NCBI RefSeq assembly: GCF_018785245.1
Contig: NZ_WQPL01000033.1
Location: forward strand, 1-64,000
Source of the DNA: Collinsella aerofaciens
GTDB lineage: Bacteria > Actinomycetota > Coriobacteriia > Coriobacteriales > Coriobacteriaceae
Reading direction: 5' to 3'
DNA length: 64,000 nucleotides
The notes beneath the pieces are model-generated. The model saw nothing but the letters and a program-made list of their open reading frames with translations. It had not been told where the DNA came from and did no database searches. Shown here piece after piece: positions 46,077-55,324 of the stretch (within the stretch, counting starts at the first letter, position 1; every line of letters starts with the position of its first letter). Made by a program: the position numbers and the translations under genes.

Positions 46077-47039
46077 ATGTCCGAAACCGGTCTGCTGCCG
46101 GCATATCTGATCGTCGGTACCGACGGAGTCAAGCGCGATCACGCCGTCTCGCGTATGAAAGCGCGTCTGGAAAAGTCGGGTATGGTCGAGTTTAACCTCG
46201 ACGAGCGCGACATGACTAAGGACCCCGATATCGAGTCCATTATCGGATCGCTTAACACCTTTCCGATGGGCAGCGAGTTTCGCCTGGTAATCCTTGATGG
46301 CTGCTCAAAGCTCGCTAAAGCTGTCTCGGAGCCGCTCGTCGAGTACCTCGCAAGTCCCAGCCCCACAACGGTCTGCCTCATCATCGCCGACTCGCTTGCC
46401 AAGAACACGCGCCTGTATAAGGCGATCGCCAAGATCGACAAGAAGGCCGTGATCGATTGCTCCGTCACCAAGCGCTGGGAGCTACCGCGCCGCGTTCAGC
46501 AGATGGCGACGCAGCATGGCAAGTCGATCTCGACGGCGGCAGCCGAGGAACTCGTCTCGCGTTCGGGTGAAAACACTCGCATGCTCGATAACGACTTGGC
46601 TAAGCTTGCCCAGATGGTCGAGGCGCCCCAGATTGAGCTTGCCGACGTTGAGCGCTGGATTGTACGTACGGCCGAGGTTCAGCCTTGGGACTTTCTCAAT
46701 GCGGTCTCGGCCCGTGACATGCGCCGCTCGCTCGAGCTCTTCAATCTACTGCCCGCCAAGAGCTACGTGTGGACTTACACATTGCTGTGCGGCCGTATTC
46801 GCGAGCTTATCGTTGCCAAGGCGCTCGATGCGCGCGGACAGGGTCGTGAGCTGGCCGCAACGCTTAAGCTTCAGTCCTGGCAGGTCAAGAATCACCTGAC
46901 CTGGGCTCGCCGCTTTTCGATGGCAGAGCTCGTCGCAGTGCTCGAGGGAGCGGTCGATGTGGAGCTCGCGCTCAAGGGTTCGGCCGATTCTGAGACCGCG
47001 CTTTTGCTCTGGATTACGAACATCTTGAGAAAATCGTGA
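46077..47039 (+). CDS. holA: DNA polymerase III delta subunit
   Basis: Clamp-loader subunit that opens the beta ring. The AAA+-like fold without a functional P-loop is recognisable from PAYLIVGTDGVKRDHAVSRMKARL at the N-terminus, SLNTFPMGSEFRLVILDG, and the C-terminal collar domain (WDFLNAVSARDMRRSLELF and on). Length 320 is typical. ATG 46077 follows GGGAGGGGAG. comEC-holA-rpsT is a common order in Gram-positive bacteria. Confidence 0.94.
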   Translation: MSETGLLPAYLIVGTDGVKRDHAVSRMKARLEKSGMVEFNLDERDMTKDPDIESIIGSLNTFPMGSEFRLVILDGCSKLAKAVSEPLVEYLASPSPTTVCLIIADSLAKNTRLYKAIAKIDKKAVIDCSVTKRWELPRRVQQMATQHGKSISTAAAEELVSRSGENTRMLDNDLAKLAQMVEAPQIELADVERWIVRTAEVQPWDFLNAVSARDMRRSLELFNLLPAKSYVWTYTLLCGRIRELIVAKALDARGQGRELAATLKLQSWQVKNHLTWARRFSMAELVAVLEGAVDVELALKGSADSETALLLWITNILRKS

Positions 47040-47088
47040 TGATACCTGCCTATTTGACAAATTCGTTCTATCCCTTTGAGGGGGAGCG

Positions 47089-47097
47089 TGCTATAGT
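47089..47097 (+). promoter_or_regulatory. Extended -10 promoter of rpsT
   Basis: TGCTATAGT, without a clear -35 at normal distance. A consensus TTGACA at 47053 is too far upstream (33 bases) to serve. Confidence 0.55.
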
Positions 47098-47108
47098 AGG
47101 CGCTTGCA

Positions 47109-47145
47109 TGACCTCACCGTGTCTCAGAGGTGTCATACATTTTTT
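47109..47145 (+). terminator. Attenuator-like hairpin in the rpsT leader
   Basis: TGACCTC (47109-47115) pairs with GAGGTGTCA (47127-47135, two-base bulge) around an 11-base loop. Five bases later there is a run of six T (47140-47145), all before the rpsT Shine-Dalgarno. It could terminate leader transcripts; regulation of S20 synthesis is the obvious possibility. Confidence 0.4.
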
Positions 47146-47172
47146 GCAAGGAACTCGAAAGGAACTCCAGAA

Positions 47173-47439
47173 GTGGCAAACATCAAGTCTCAGAAGAAGC
47201 GTATCCGCACCAATGAGGCAGCTCGCATGCGTAACAAGGCTGTCAAGTCCGAGCTCAAGACGCTGACCAAGCACGTCCAGTCCGCCGTCGCCGAGGGCGA
47301 CGCCGAGAAGGCCCAGGCTGCCCTCAAGACCGTCACCAAGCGTCTCGACATGGCTGCCGCCAAGCATGTTATCCACAAGAACCAGGCTTCCAACCGCAAG
47401 TCCGGTCTTGCCAAGCTCGTGAACAGCATCAACGCCTAA
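47173..47439 (+). CDS. rpsT: 30S ribosomal protein S20
   Basis: Three-helix protein binding the bottom of 16S rRNA. The N-terminal [25 protein letters not shown]-type sequence and the C-terminal [19 protein letters not shown] are diagnostic. GTG 47173 gives 88 residues; the longer frame start at 47104 would translate the leader hairpin and is rejected. Short, highly expressed single gene with its own terminator. Confidence 0.97.
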   Translation: MANIKSQKKRIRTNEAARMRNKAVKSELKTLTKHVQSAVAEGDAEKAQAALKTVTKRLDMAAAKHVIHKNQASNRKSGLAKLVNSINA

Positions 47440-47473
47440 GTTGTAAATTTCACACCACACAGATTACGCGCAT

Positions 47474-47510
47474 AAATGGAGCCTGTTTTATGGAACAGGC
47501 TCCATTTTTT
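47474..47510 (+). terminator. Rho-independent terminator of rpsT
   Basis: A perfect 14-bp stem AAATGGAGCCTGTT/AACAGGCTCCATTT (47474-47487 with 47494-47507) with a six-base loop runs into TTTTTT. Confidence 0.93.
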
Positions 47511-47535
47511 GTACCGCTCGGGTAAGATAGTCCGC

Positions 47536-49347
47536 ATGAATACTTCAATTGACATTTCCCACATCCGCAACTTCTCAATCGTTGCGCACATCGACCATGG
47601 CAAGTCCACGATCAGTGACCGCATCCTCGAGCTCACCCATACCGTCGACGAGCGCGATATGGAGTCGCAACTGCTCGACACCATGGATATCGAGCGCGAG
47701 CGCGGCATCACGATCAAGTCCAATGCCGTTCGCGTTTCCTATGACGCCGACGATGGTGAGACGTATCAGTTCAACCTGATCGATACACCGGGCCACGTGG
47801 ACTTTACCTATGAGGTCTCGCGCTCGCTGGCCGCCTGTGAGGGCGCGGTGCTCGTCGTCGACGCCACGCAGGGCGTCGAGGCGCAGACCGTCTCCAACGC
47901 GACACTCGCCATGAACGCCAACCTGGATATCGTGCCCGCCATCAACAAGATCGACCTGCCGTCGGCACATCCCGACGAGGTTAAGACCGAGATCGAGGAT
48001 GATCTGGCGATTCCTGCCGACGATGCCGTATGCGTATCGGGCAAGACCGGCGAGGGTATCCACGATCTGCTGGAGTCCATTGTCTTTTTGATCTCTCCGC
48101 CCAAGGGCGATGCTAACGCGCCGCTCAAGGCGCTTATCCTGGATTCGTATTTCGATGAGTACCGCGGCGTCGTTGCCACGGTCCGCGTCTTTGACGGATC
48201 CATCAAAAAGGGCGATACCCTGCGCATGATGCAGGCCGAGGGTGACTTCTTGGTCGACGGCGTGGGCGTCAAGCGTCCCGCCGAGACGCCGGTAGACGCA
48301 CTGACGGTCGGCGAGGTGGGCTACGTGGTCACGGGCCTGAAGGATCCCGAGGCCGTGCACGTGGGCGATACCCTCACGTGGGCGTCGAATCCCTGCCCCG
48401 AGCCGCTTCCCGGCTACCGCGAGGCCAAGCCCATGGTCTATACGGGCCTGTTCCCGATCGACAACAAGGATTACGAGAACCTGCGCGACGCTCTCGATAA
48501 GCTGCATGTCAACGACCCGTCGTTGGTGTGGGAGCCCGAGACCTCGGTGGCGCTCGGCTTTGGCTTCCGCGTGGGCTTCTTGGGCCTGTTGCATATGGAG
48601 GTCGTCAAGGAGCGCCTGGAGCGCGAGTTCAATCTGGATTTGATTGCCACGAGCCCTTCGGTGGACTATCACGTCTACAAGACCGACGGCGAGATGATTG
48701 ATGTCCGCAGCCCGCAAGATCTGCCCGAGGCTACGCGCATCGAGCGCATCGAGGAGCCTTACCTCAAGGCCAAGATTATCTGCCCGCCCGAGTATACGGG
48801 TGCCGTCATGCAGCTCGCCATCGAGCACCGCGGCATTACGACCGACATGATCCATCTCACGAGCAAATCGGTCGAGATGCGGTTTGACATGCCGCTTGCC
48901 GAGCTCATCCTGGACTTCTTTGACCAGCTCAAGAGCCGTACCAAGGGCTATGCCTCGCTCGACTATGAGTTCAACGAGTATCGTCCCTCCGAGCTCGTCA
49001 AGCTCGATATCCTGCTTTCGGGCGATGAGGTGGACGCGCTTTCGTTTATCGTGCACAAGGACAAGGCCTATGGCCTGGCACGCGGTCTGTGCGACAAGCT
49101 CAAGGAAATCATTCCGCGCCAGCTGTTCGAGGTGCCTATTCAGGGCGCCATCGGCAACAAGATTATCGCCCGCTCCACCGTCAAGGCGCGCCGCAAGGAC
49201 GTTTTGGCCAAGTGCTATGGCGGCGATATCTCGCGTAAGCGCAAACTGCTCGAGAAGCAGAAAGAGGGCAAGAAGCGCATGAAGGCCATCGGTTCGGTCG
49301 AGGTCCCGCAGGAGGCCTTTATGGCGATCCTCAAGGTGGACGAGTAA
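47536..49347 (+). CDS. lepA: Elongation factor 4 (LepA)
   Basis: Translational GTPase acting in ribosome biogenesis and on stalled ribosomes. G1 AHIDHGKST is at residues 17-25, then the switch region [11 protein letters not shown]3 DTPGHVDF and G4 NKID. The C-terminal domain special to LepA ([28 protein letters not shown]) is complete. Length 603 is normal. ATG 47536 has no Shine-Dalgarno. It lies just downstream of a TAAGAT box (47523-47528), so the mRNA may be leaderless or nearly so. Confidence 0.97.
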   Translation: MNTSIDISHIRNFSIVAHIDHGKSTISDRILELTHTVDERDMESQLLDTMDIERERGITIKSNAVRVSYDADDGETYQFNLIDTPGHVDFTYEVSRSLAACEGAVLVVDATQGVEAQTVSNATLAMNANLDIVPAINKIDLPSAHPDEVKTEIEDDLAIPADDAVCVSGKTGEGIHDLLESIVFLISPPKGDANAPLKALILDSYFDEYRGVVATVRVFDGSIKKGDTLRMMQAEGDFLVDGVGVKRPAETPVDALTVGEVGYVVTGLKDPEAVHVGDTLTWASNPCPEPLPGYREAKPMVYTGLFPIDNKDYENLRDALDKLHVNDPSLVWEPETSVALGFGFRVGFLGLLHMEVVKERLEREFNLDLIATSPSVDYHVYKTDGEMIDVRSPQDLPEATRIERIEEPYLKAKIICPPEYTGAVMQLAIEHRGITTDMIHLTSKSVEMRFDMPLAELILDFFDQLKSRTKGYASLDYEFNEYRPSELVKLDILLSGDEVDALSFIVHKDKAYGLARGLCDKLKEIIPRQLFEVPIQGAIGNKIIARSTVKARRKDVLAKCYGGDISRKRKLLEKQKEGKKRMKAIGSVEVPQEAFMAILKVDE

Positions 49348-49351
49348 GTCC

Positions 49352-50395
49352 ATGGCGCTTTGTGAATACAGTACGCGGTTGCTGGGTGCCTATGCCGAGC
49401 AGCCGTTCCTTATGGCTCCCATGGCCGGCGTGACCGACCCTGCCTACCGCATCATGTGCCGCCGCCGCGGTGCCAACCTTGCCTATAGCGAGATGGTGAG
49501 CGTGGCGGGCCTTGCCTATGCCAGCAACAAGACCTGGCGCCTGGTGCTACCGGCCGACGAGGAGCAGCGGATTTGCGTGCAGCTCTTTGGCTCCAAGCCC
49601 GAGCAGTTTGCGAGTGCCGTCGCTGCTGTCGAGGAACGCGTGGGTGATCGCCTGTCATTGATTGATATCAACATGGCTTGTCCGGCGCGCAAGGTCGTTA
49701 CCAAGGGCGAGGGCTCGGCGCTTATGCGCACGCCCGATCTGGCCGAGAAGATCGTCGAGGCGGCGGTGGGCGCGGCACATGTGCCCGTGACTGTAAAGAT
49801 CCGCAAGGGCTTTTATGCCGAGGACCGTAATGCCGCGACGTTTGCCCAGATGCTCGAAGGCGCCGGTGCCGCCGCAGTCGCCGTGCACGGTCGTTGTGCC
49901 ACGCAGCTCTATACGGGCCAGGCCGATTGGTCTGTCGTCGATGAGGTTGCCGACGCTGTCGAGATTCCCGTGATTGGTTCGGGTGATGTGTTCTCGGCCG
50001 AGGACGCTGCTGAGCATCTGCAAGGCTCGGGTGCCAGCGCGGTGTTTATCGCGCGCGGCATCTACGGCAATCCGTGGGTGTTCGGTGATGCTCGCGCCCT
50101 TGCGCTCGATGGCACGCCGGTTCCTTCTCGCTCCTCGGTCGAGCGCCTGGAGGCTCTGCGTGAGCACCTGACGTTGACGCACGAGCTTCTGCCGCTTATG
50201 TCGCGCGCCCGTACGTACGCGAGCTGGTATCTAAAGGGCATGCCCCATGCCGCCGCCTGGCGCGCTCAGGTGGTGCGCTGCTCCACGTACGAGGAGTTTA
50301 TGGTGCTGGTCGATGATATCGAGCGCGATGTGGTGGCCTGCGAGGCTGCCCTTGCCGCCGGCGAATCGGTGCCCCCTCATCCGCTGGAGGCTTAA
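49352..50395 (+). CDS. dusB: tRNA-dihydrouridine synthase (DusB family)
   Basis: FMN enzyme reducing uridines in the tRNA D-loop. The TIM barrel begins with APMAGVTDPAYRIMCRR. The catalytic Cys is in NMACPARKV, and phosphate/FMN contacts are in VHGRCATQLYTGQADW and IGSGDVFSAEDA. The C-terminal helical tRNA-binding domain follows. Length 347. It starts four bases after lepA; which uridine it modifies is not determinable from sequence alone. Confidence 0.93.
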   Translation: MALCEYSTRLLGAYAEQPFLMAPMAGVTDPAYRIMCRRRGANLAYSEMVSVAGLAYASNKTWRLVLPADEEQRICVQLFGSKPEQFASAVAAVEERVGDRLSLIDINMACPARKVVTKGEGSALMRTPDLAEKIVEAAVGAAHVPVTVKIRKGFYAEDRNAATFAQMLEGAGAAAVAVHGRCATQLYTGQADWSVVDEVADAVEIPVIGSGDVFSAEDAAEHLQGSGASAVFIARGIYGNPWVFGDARALALDGTPVPSRSSVERLEALREHLTLTHELLPLMSRARTYASWYLKGMPHAAAWRAQVVRCSTYEEFMVLVDDIERDVVACEAALAAGESVPPHPLEA

Positions 50396-50397
50396 GG

Positions 50398-51630
50398 GTG
50401 GCCGTTACCGCGCTGTACGTGCACGTGCCGTTTTGCGCCCAAAAGTGCCGGTACTGCGACTTTGACTCGCGCAGTTTTTCTCCGTGCGACCTGAGTGCTG
50501 CGCTCGATGTCTATTTTGAGCAGTTGTTCGCGCGCCTCGATGCTTTTGGCAAGGCTGGGGCCCTTGACCATATCCGCACCGTCTATGTTGGCGGCGGTAC
50601 GCCGTCGCTGGCGGGGGAGCGCCTGGTGGAGCTGGCGCGGCGTATTCGTGCGTGGTGCGCCCCCGTTGAGTTTACCTGCGAGGCCAATCCCGAGTCGCTG
50701 ACCGCCGAGCTTGCCACTGCGCTTGCCAAGGTTGGTGTCACACGCGTCTCTCTGGGCGTGCAAACGCTCGATAACACCGAACTTACCGCCATCGGCCGTA
50801 TTCACGATGCCGATCGGGCGTTTGCCGCCATCGCGACGGTCAAGAACTCTGGGCTTGACGTGTCGTGCGACCTTATGTGCGGACTTCCCGGGCAGACCGC
50901 GGCGAGTTGGAAGCGCACGCTCGATGGCGTGCTGGCGGCGGCTCCGCATCATGTGTCGGTCTACCCGCTCACGCTTGAGGAGGGGACGCCCCTTTATCGC
51001 ATGGCGTGCCGCGACGAGTCGCTCGAGCCTGATGAGGATTTTCAGGCCGCATGCATGGACGTGGCACGCGAGCTCCTGGGTGCCGCCGGCTATCACCCGT
51101 ATGAGGTGGCGAGCTACGCGCTCGACGGCCATGAGTGCGCCCATAACATTGCCTACTGGACCGGACGGGGCTACCTGGGCCTGGGTCGTTCTGCCGCGGG
51201 CATGCTCGACGCCGAGGATTTCGACCGTCTTACAGGTTTGTTCCCCGGCGTGTTTTCTCGAGGCGATTCGTACCGCGTGCGTCTGGTGCAACGTGACGAT
51301 GACGCGATGGCGTTCGAGGCCGAATATCTGTCGCAGCGTGAGGCTGCGGCCGAAGACCTGATGCTTGCTTGCCGCATGACGCGCGGTGTCGCGTCCGACC
51401 TGCTGGTTTGCGCGGCTCGTGTCATCCCGGCCGATGAGCTGACAGCCGCCTGCGATCGCGCACTCGAATTGGGTCTTGCCACTTGGGTGCCCGAGACGTT
51501 CGGGGTCCATGAGGGACCCTTCACTTCGGCAGATGTCGTCGCGGGCCATGTTCGAGCTCGTCTGGCGCCGACCCACTTGGGCTGGCTCGATGGAAATGTT
51601 CTGTTCGAGCTGTTTTGGGATCTAGCTTAG
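50398..51630 (+). CDS. hemW: HemW-like radical SAM protein (coproporphyrinogen III oxidase-like)
   Basis: Radical SAM protein with the cluster motif CAQKCRYCDF near the N-terminus and the HemN/HemW layout: GGGTPS, the SLGVQTLDN segment and a C-terminal HemN domain. HemW proteins bind and probably deliver heme; true HemN has an extra N-terminal region with another Cys, absent here. lepA-hemW-hrcA-dnaK-type clusters are common, and here dnaJ genes follow. GTG 50398 lies two bases after dusB. It is mis-annotated as an oxidase in many genomes. Confidence 0.9.
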   Translation: MAVTALYVHVPFCAQKCRYCDFDSRSFSPCDLSAALDVYFEQLFARLDAFGKAGALDHIRTVYVGGGTPSLAGERLVELARRIRAWCAPVEFTCEANPESLTAELATALAKVGVTRVSLGVQTLDNTELTAIGRIHDADRAFAAIATVKNSGLDVSCDLMCGLPGQTAASWKRTLDGVLAAAPHHVSVYPLTLEEGTPLYRMACRDESLEPDEDFQAACMDVARELLGAAGYHPYEVASYALDGHECAHNIAYWTGRGYLGLGRSAAGMLDAEDFDRLTGLFPGVFSRGDSYRVRLVQRDDDAMAFEAEYLSQREAAAEDLMLACRMTRGVASDLLVCAARVIPADELTAACDRALELGLATWVPETFGVHEGPFTSADVVAGHVRARLAPTHLGWLDGNVLFELFWDLA

Positions 51631-51688
51631 GCCGCTCGGGTAGAATTACCGGAATATATACGCTGCTGTGAGCAGGAGGTTGCCGCGC

Positions 51689-52792
51689 ATGGCGACGATG
51701 AACGAAAAAGATTACTACGAGATTCTGGGTGTCTCCAAGGACGCCACCTCGCGTGATATTCAAAAGGCCTTTCAGCAAAAGGCCCGCAAGCTCCATCCGG
51801 ACGTCAACAAAGAGCCGGATGCCGAGGAAAAGTTTAAAGAGGTTTCCGAGGCCTACGCCGTGCTTTCGGATGAGCAAAAACGTGCGCGCTACGACGCTAT
51901 GCGCTCTGGCAATCCCTTTGCGGGTGCACCTTCGGCCTCGCCCTACGGTGGCGGCTATGCCGGCGGCGCCGGGTACGGCAATCCTTTTGAGGGTGGTTTT
52001 CCCTTTGGTGGAGCCTGGGGCCAGCCGCGTCGCGGGCAGGCTGCCTATAATCCCGAGAACGGCGCCAACGTGGTCGTCGATATTAAGCTCGACGCCAAGG
52101 AGGCCAAGGGCGGTGCCCGCAAGACCGTCCGCTACACGCGCTTCGATACCTGCGGTCATTGCGGTGGCTCGGGCTCCGTTTCGTCTGAGCATGCCCATAC
52201 CTGCCCGAGCTGCGGTGGTCGCGGCCACATCGATGTCGACCTGTCCTTTCTGTTTGGTGCCGGCACGTTCCAGTCGGTCTGCCCTGAGTGCGGTGGCTCC
52301 GGTAAGGTCGTCGCCGACCCCTGTCCCGATTGCGGCGGCAGCGGGCGGACCCGTGTGACCTCCGAGCAGACGATTGAGTTTCCCGCCGGCACGCACGATG
52401 GCGACGAGGTCCGTATTGGCGGCATGGGTCATGCCGGCACCAACGGCGCCTCTGGCGGTGATCTGGTCGGTCGCGCCCATGTTGAGGCCGAGCGCCTGGA
52501 AGGCAAGGCCCGTACCGGTTTTTACCTGATGGGCATCGTGGCGCCGTTTTTGGTGCTATCGGCCATCTCGGGCGTGTTCTCGGCCTTTGCCGTGATGTGC
52601 TTTATTCCGTTTGCCATGGGCCTGTTCATGGTGCTCTCGGACGGCGTGCTGCACCGCAGCCTGCTGTGGTGGAAGCGCGGCGCGATGCAGTTTGCCAACG
52701 GTTTTGCCAACGGATTTATGTTTGCGCTCGTGTCGGTTTGGTTTGCGAGCTGCTCGCAACGTGCCATGCTTTCACCCTACGCAATGCAATAA
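51689..52792 (+). CDS. DnaJ-like protein with C-terminal membrane segments
   Basis: A 367-residue protein. J domain with HPD at residues 36-38; a Gly/Phe-rich linker (about 75-118); four CxxCxGxG zinc repeats (CGHC 145, CPSC 162, CPEC 188, CPDC 202); and only part of the substrate-binding beta domain (to about 270). Where DnaJ normally has its second beta domain and dimer interface, this has two or three hydrophobic helices (about 277-318 and 340-355). The Hsp70 partner would thus be recruited to the membrane. It lies directly before an ordinary dnaJ. ATG 51689 follows AGGAGG. Domain calls are firm; the role is unknown. Confidence 0.88.
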   Translation: MATMNEKDYYEILGVSKDATSRDIQKAFQQKARKLHPDVNKEPDAEEKFKEVSEAYAVLSDEQKRARYDAMRSGNPFAGAPSASPYGGGYAGGAGYGNPFEGGFPFGGAWGQPRRGQAAYNPENGANVVVDIKLDAKEAKGGARKTVRYTRFDTCGHCGGSGSVSSEHAHTCPSCGGRGHIDVDLSFLFGAGTFQSVCPECGGSGKVVADPCPDCGGSGRTRVTSEQTIEFPAGTHDGDEVRIGGMGHAGTNGASGGDLVGRAHVEAERLEGKARTGFYLMGIVAPFLVLSAISGVFSAFAVMCFIPFAMGLFMVLSDGVLHRSLLWWKRGAMQFANGFANGFMFALVSVWFASCSQRAMLSPYAMQ

Positions 52793-52873
52793 CATCAAAC
52801 CCTCTGTTTGCGGCCGGCCCAGCTTGGGTATAGGACGCACTGTGACAATAATGAAAGTCGGAAGGATTCGGTC

Positions 52874-54022
52874 GTGTCGGAAAATAGGGATTACTACGAG
52901 GTGCTTGGCGTCGACAAGGATGCCGACGCGCGGACGATTAAGCGCGCGTTTCTAAAGAAGGCCCGTACCGTACACCCGGACGTTTCGGACGACCCCGAGG
53001 CCGAGGCCAAGTTCAAAGAGCTCAACGAGGCATATTCCGTTCTTTCCGATGAGCAGAAGCGTGCTAACTACGACCGTTACGGCATTGCCGACGGCCCTGG
53101 TGGTTCGGGCTACGTCGACATTAACGATATCTTTGGCGGCATGGGCATGGACGACCTCTTCTCGTCGTTCTTTGGCGGCGGTGCCGGCGGTGGCGCCCGA
53201 AATCGCCGTGAGCGTCGTCGCGGCCGCGACATGGCCATCTCCCTTTCGGTGACGCTCGAGGAGGCGGCACTCGGGTGCAAAAAGACGATCAGCTATGACC
53301 GCCTTGCTCCCTGTGAGGATTGCAATGGCACCGGTAGGGCCGAGGGCGCGCAGGAAAAGCAGTGCAGCCGCTGCCACGGCACGGGCTATGTCACGACGGT
53401 CCAGCGTTCGTTCCTGGGCCAGGTTCAGTCCTCTTCGCCTTGTCCCGACTGCCACGGCGAGGGCACGGTCATCGATCATCCCTGCGAGACCTGCGACGGT
53501 CAGGGCCGCACGCCTTCGCATGAAAAGATCGACATCGATATCCCCGCCGGCGTTTCGACCGGTCGCCAGCTGCGCGTGAGCGGCTTTGGCGAGGCTGGCC
53601 TTCGCGGCGAGCCCTCGGGCGACCTGATCGTCAACGTGCGCGTCGCCGACCACGAGCGTTTTAAGCGCAACGGTGACGACCTGTACCTCGTTAGCGATAT
53701 TTCGATTGCGCAGGCAGCGCTCGGCTGCGAGATCGAGGTCGAGGGCATTATGCCCGATGAGGTCGTCAAGGTGACGGTCCCTGCTGGTACACAGTACGGC
53801 GACACCGTGAGCGTCAATAATTACGGCATGCCGCGCATTGGCGGTGGCGGTTCGCGTGGTCGCCTGATCGTGCAACTGCGCGTGGTCGTTCCCACCAATC
53901 TTTCCAATAAGCAACACGAGCTGCTCCGTGCTTTTGCCGATGAGATGGGCGATGACGTCGCTTCCGGTAAGAAGTCGGTGACCGACCGTATCAAGAGTGC
54001 CCTCGACGATATCCTCGATTAA
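52874..54022 (+). CDS. dnaJ: Chaperone protein DnaJ
   Basis: Complete type I J-protein that delivers substrates to DnaK and triggers ATP hydrolysis. HPD is at residues 34-36, followed by the Gly/Phe region, four zinc repeats (CEDCNGTG, CSRCHGTG, CPDCHGEG, CETCDGQG) and both C-terminal beta domains. GTG 52874 lies seven bases behind GGAAGGA. An 81-base gap separates it from the membrane J-protein. No dnaK or grpE is in the window, so a further dnaJ may exist elsewhere. Confidence 0.95.
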   Translation: MSENRDYYEVLGVDKDADARTIKRAFLKKARTVHPDVSDDPEAEAKFKELNEAYSVLSDEQKRANYDRYGIADGPGGSGYVDINDIFGGMGMDDLFSSFFGGGAGGGARNRRERRRGRDMAISLSVTLEEAALGCKKTISYDRLAPCEDCNGTGRAEGAQEKQCSRCHGTGYVTTVQRSFLGQVQSSSPCPDCHGEGTVIDHPCETCDGQGRTPSHEKIDIDIPAGVSTGRQLRVSGFGEAGLRGEPSGDLIVNVRVADHERFKRNGDDLYLVSDISIAQAALGCEIEVEGIMPDEVVKVTVPAGTQYGDTVSVNNYGMPRIGGGGSRGRLIVQLRVVVPTNLSNKQHELLRAFADEMGDDVASGKKSVTDRIKSALDDILD

Positions 54023-54031
54023 GGAGCCCGC

Positions 54032-55324
54032 GTGCTCGCACCCCATATTTCCGTCGTCAACCTCGGCTGCCGCGTCAACCGGGTTGAGTCTGACCGTATC
54101 ACTGCCGATCTTATGCGCCTGGGCTTTGCTATTGTGGATCCCCAGGATGCCGATCTGATCGTCATTAACACCTGTGCCGTTACGGGCGAGGCCGAGGCCA
54201 AGACCCGTAAGGCCGTCCGTCATGCGCTGGCCCATCCAAACGAGCCCTATGTGCTCGTGACCGGATGCGTGGTCAATTTGCATCCCGAGGAGCTGTCGGA
54301 GCTTTCGGATCGCGTGATTGCCGAGCCGTCCAAGATAGATGTCGCCGAGCGCGTCTGCGAGGTACTGGGTGTCGAATCCGATAGCGTTCCCGCCTGCAGC
54401 GATGGCGAGGTGGTCGATGCGCTCGGTCGCTCTCGCCTGGGCGTGAAGATTCAGGATGGCTGCAACCATCGCTGCACCTATTGCATTGTGTGGAAGGCGC
54501 GCGGCCCCGAGCGCTCCGTGCCCGTCGAGTCCGTGCTCGAGCAAGTTCGCGAGGCCCAGGAGGCCGGCGTGCCCGAGGTGGTGCTGACCGGTGTGAACCT
54601 GGGTGCCTACGATGGCAAGAGCGCGACCGACGAGCACGTCGAAATCGATGAGCTGCTCGAGGCCATCATGGAGCGCACGTCTATTCCGCATGTGCGCATT
54701 TCCTCGGTCGAGCCCATGGATATCTCCGAGCGCCTGCTTAAGGTTATGGCGCGCTTTCCGCAGCGTATCGCCCCGTTTTTGCACCTGCCCGTGCAGTCCG
54801 GCTGCACGGCGACCCTGCATCGCATGGGCCGTCCCTATAGTGCGGAGGCCTTTGAGGACACGGTGCGTATGATTCGCGCCAATCTGCCGCAGGCGTCACT
54901 TTCTTGCGACGTTATTGTCGGCTTCCCTGGCGAGACGGACGAGGAGTTCGAGGAGTCGCTGGCGCTGTGCCGCCGTGTGGGTTTCTCGCGTATGCACGTG
55001 TTCCGCTACAGCAAGCGTCCCGGTACCCTTGCTGCCGACATGCCCGACCAGGTTCCGCCCGAGGTTATGGCCGAGCGCAGCCGCCGTATGCGGGCCGCCG
55101 CACAGGAGCTCGCTATTGCCGACGCTCGCCGTCGCGTGGGCACGGTCGAGCGTGCCGTGCTCGAGTATGGCGACAACCTGACGCTCGGCTCGTTCCATCA
55201 TGCCCGTCTTGACGATACCTGTGGACTTACAGCCCCGTGCCTGCTCGATGTTGCTATCATCGGAGTCGATGATTCCGGCTTGGTCCATGCACGCAGGGAG
55301 GTTCATGGAAGCCTCGAAGATTAG
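54032..55324 (+). CDS. mtaB: tRNA t6A37 methylthiotransferase MtaB
   Basis: Radical SAM enzyme converting t6A to ms2t6A at position 37. Three cysteines of the N-terminal UPF0004 domain are visible (NLGCRVN, NTCAVTGEA, VTGCVV) and the radical SAM CNHRCTYC near residue 145. A C-terminal TRAM-like region follows. The absence of the MiaB-specific insertions and the length of 430 fit MtaB. GTG 54032 follows GGAG. Its 3' end overlaps phoH by 20 bases. Confidence 0.92.
   Translation: MLAPHISVVNLGCRVNRVESDRITADLMRLGFAIVDPQDADLIVINTCAVTGEAEAKTRKAVRHALAHPNEPYVLVTGCVVNLHPEELSELSDRVIAEPSKIDVAERVCEVLGVESDSVPACSDGEVVDALGRSRLGVKIQDGCNHRCTYCIVWKARGPERSVPVESVLEQVREAQEAGVPEVVLTGVNLGAYDGKSATDEHVEIDELLEAIMERTSIPHVRISSVEPMDISERLLKVMARFPQRIAPFLHLPVQSGCTATLHRMGRPYSAEAFEDTVRMIRANLPQASLSCDVIVGFPGETDEEFEESLALCRRVGFSRMHVFRYSKRPGTLAADMPDQVPPEVMAERSRRMRAAAQELAIADARRRVGTVERAVLEYGDNLTLGSFHHARLDDTCGLTAPCLLDVAIIGVDDSGLVHARREVHGSLED

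Noticed and set aside
47053-47058. Consensus TTGACA as -35 of rpsT
   Set aside because: It is 33 bases from the TATAGT box, about twice the usable spacing.
47575-49353. 592-codon minus-strand frame opposite lepA
   Set aside because: Shadow of lepA.
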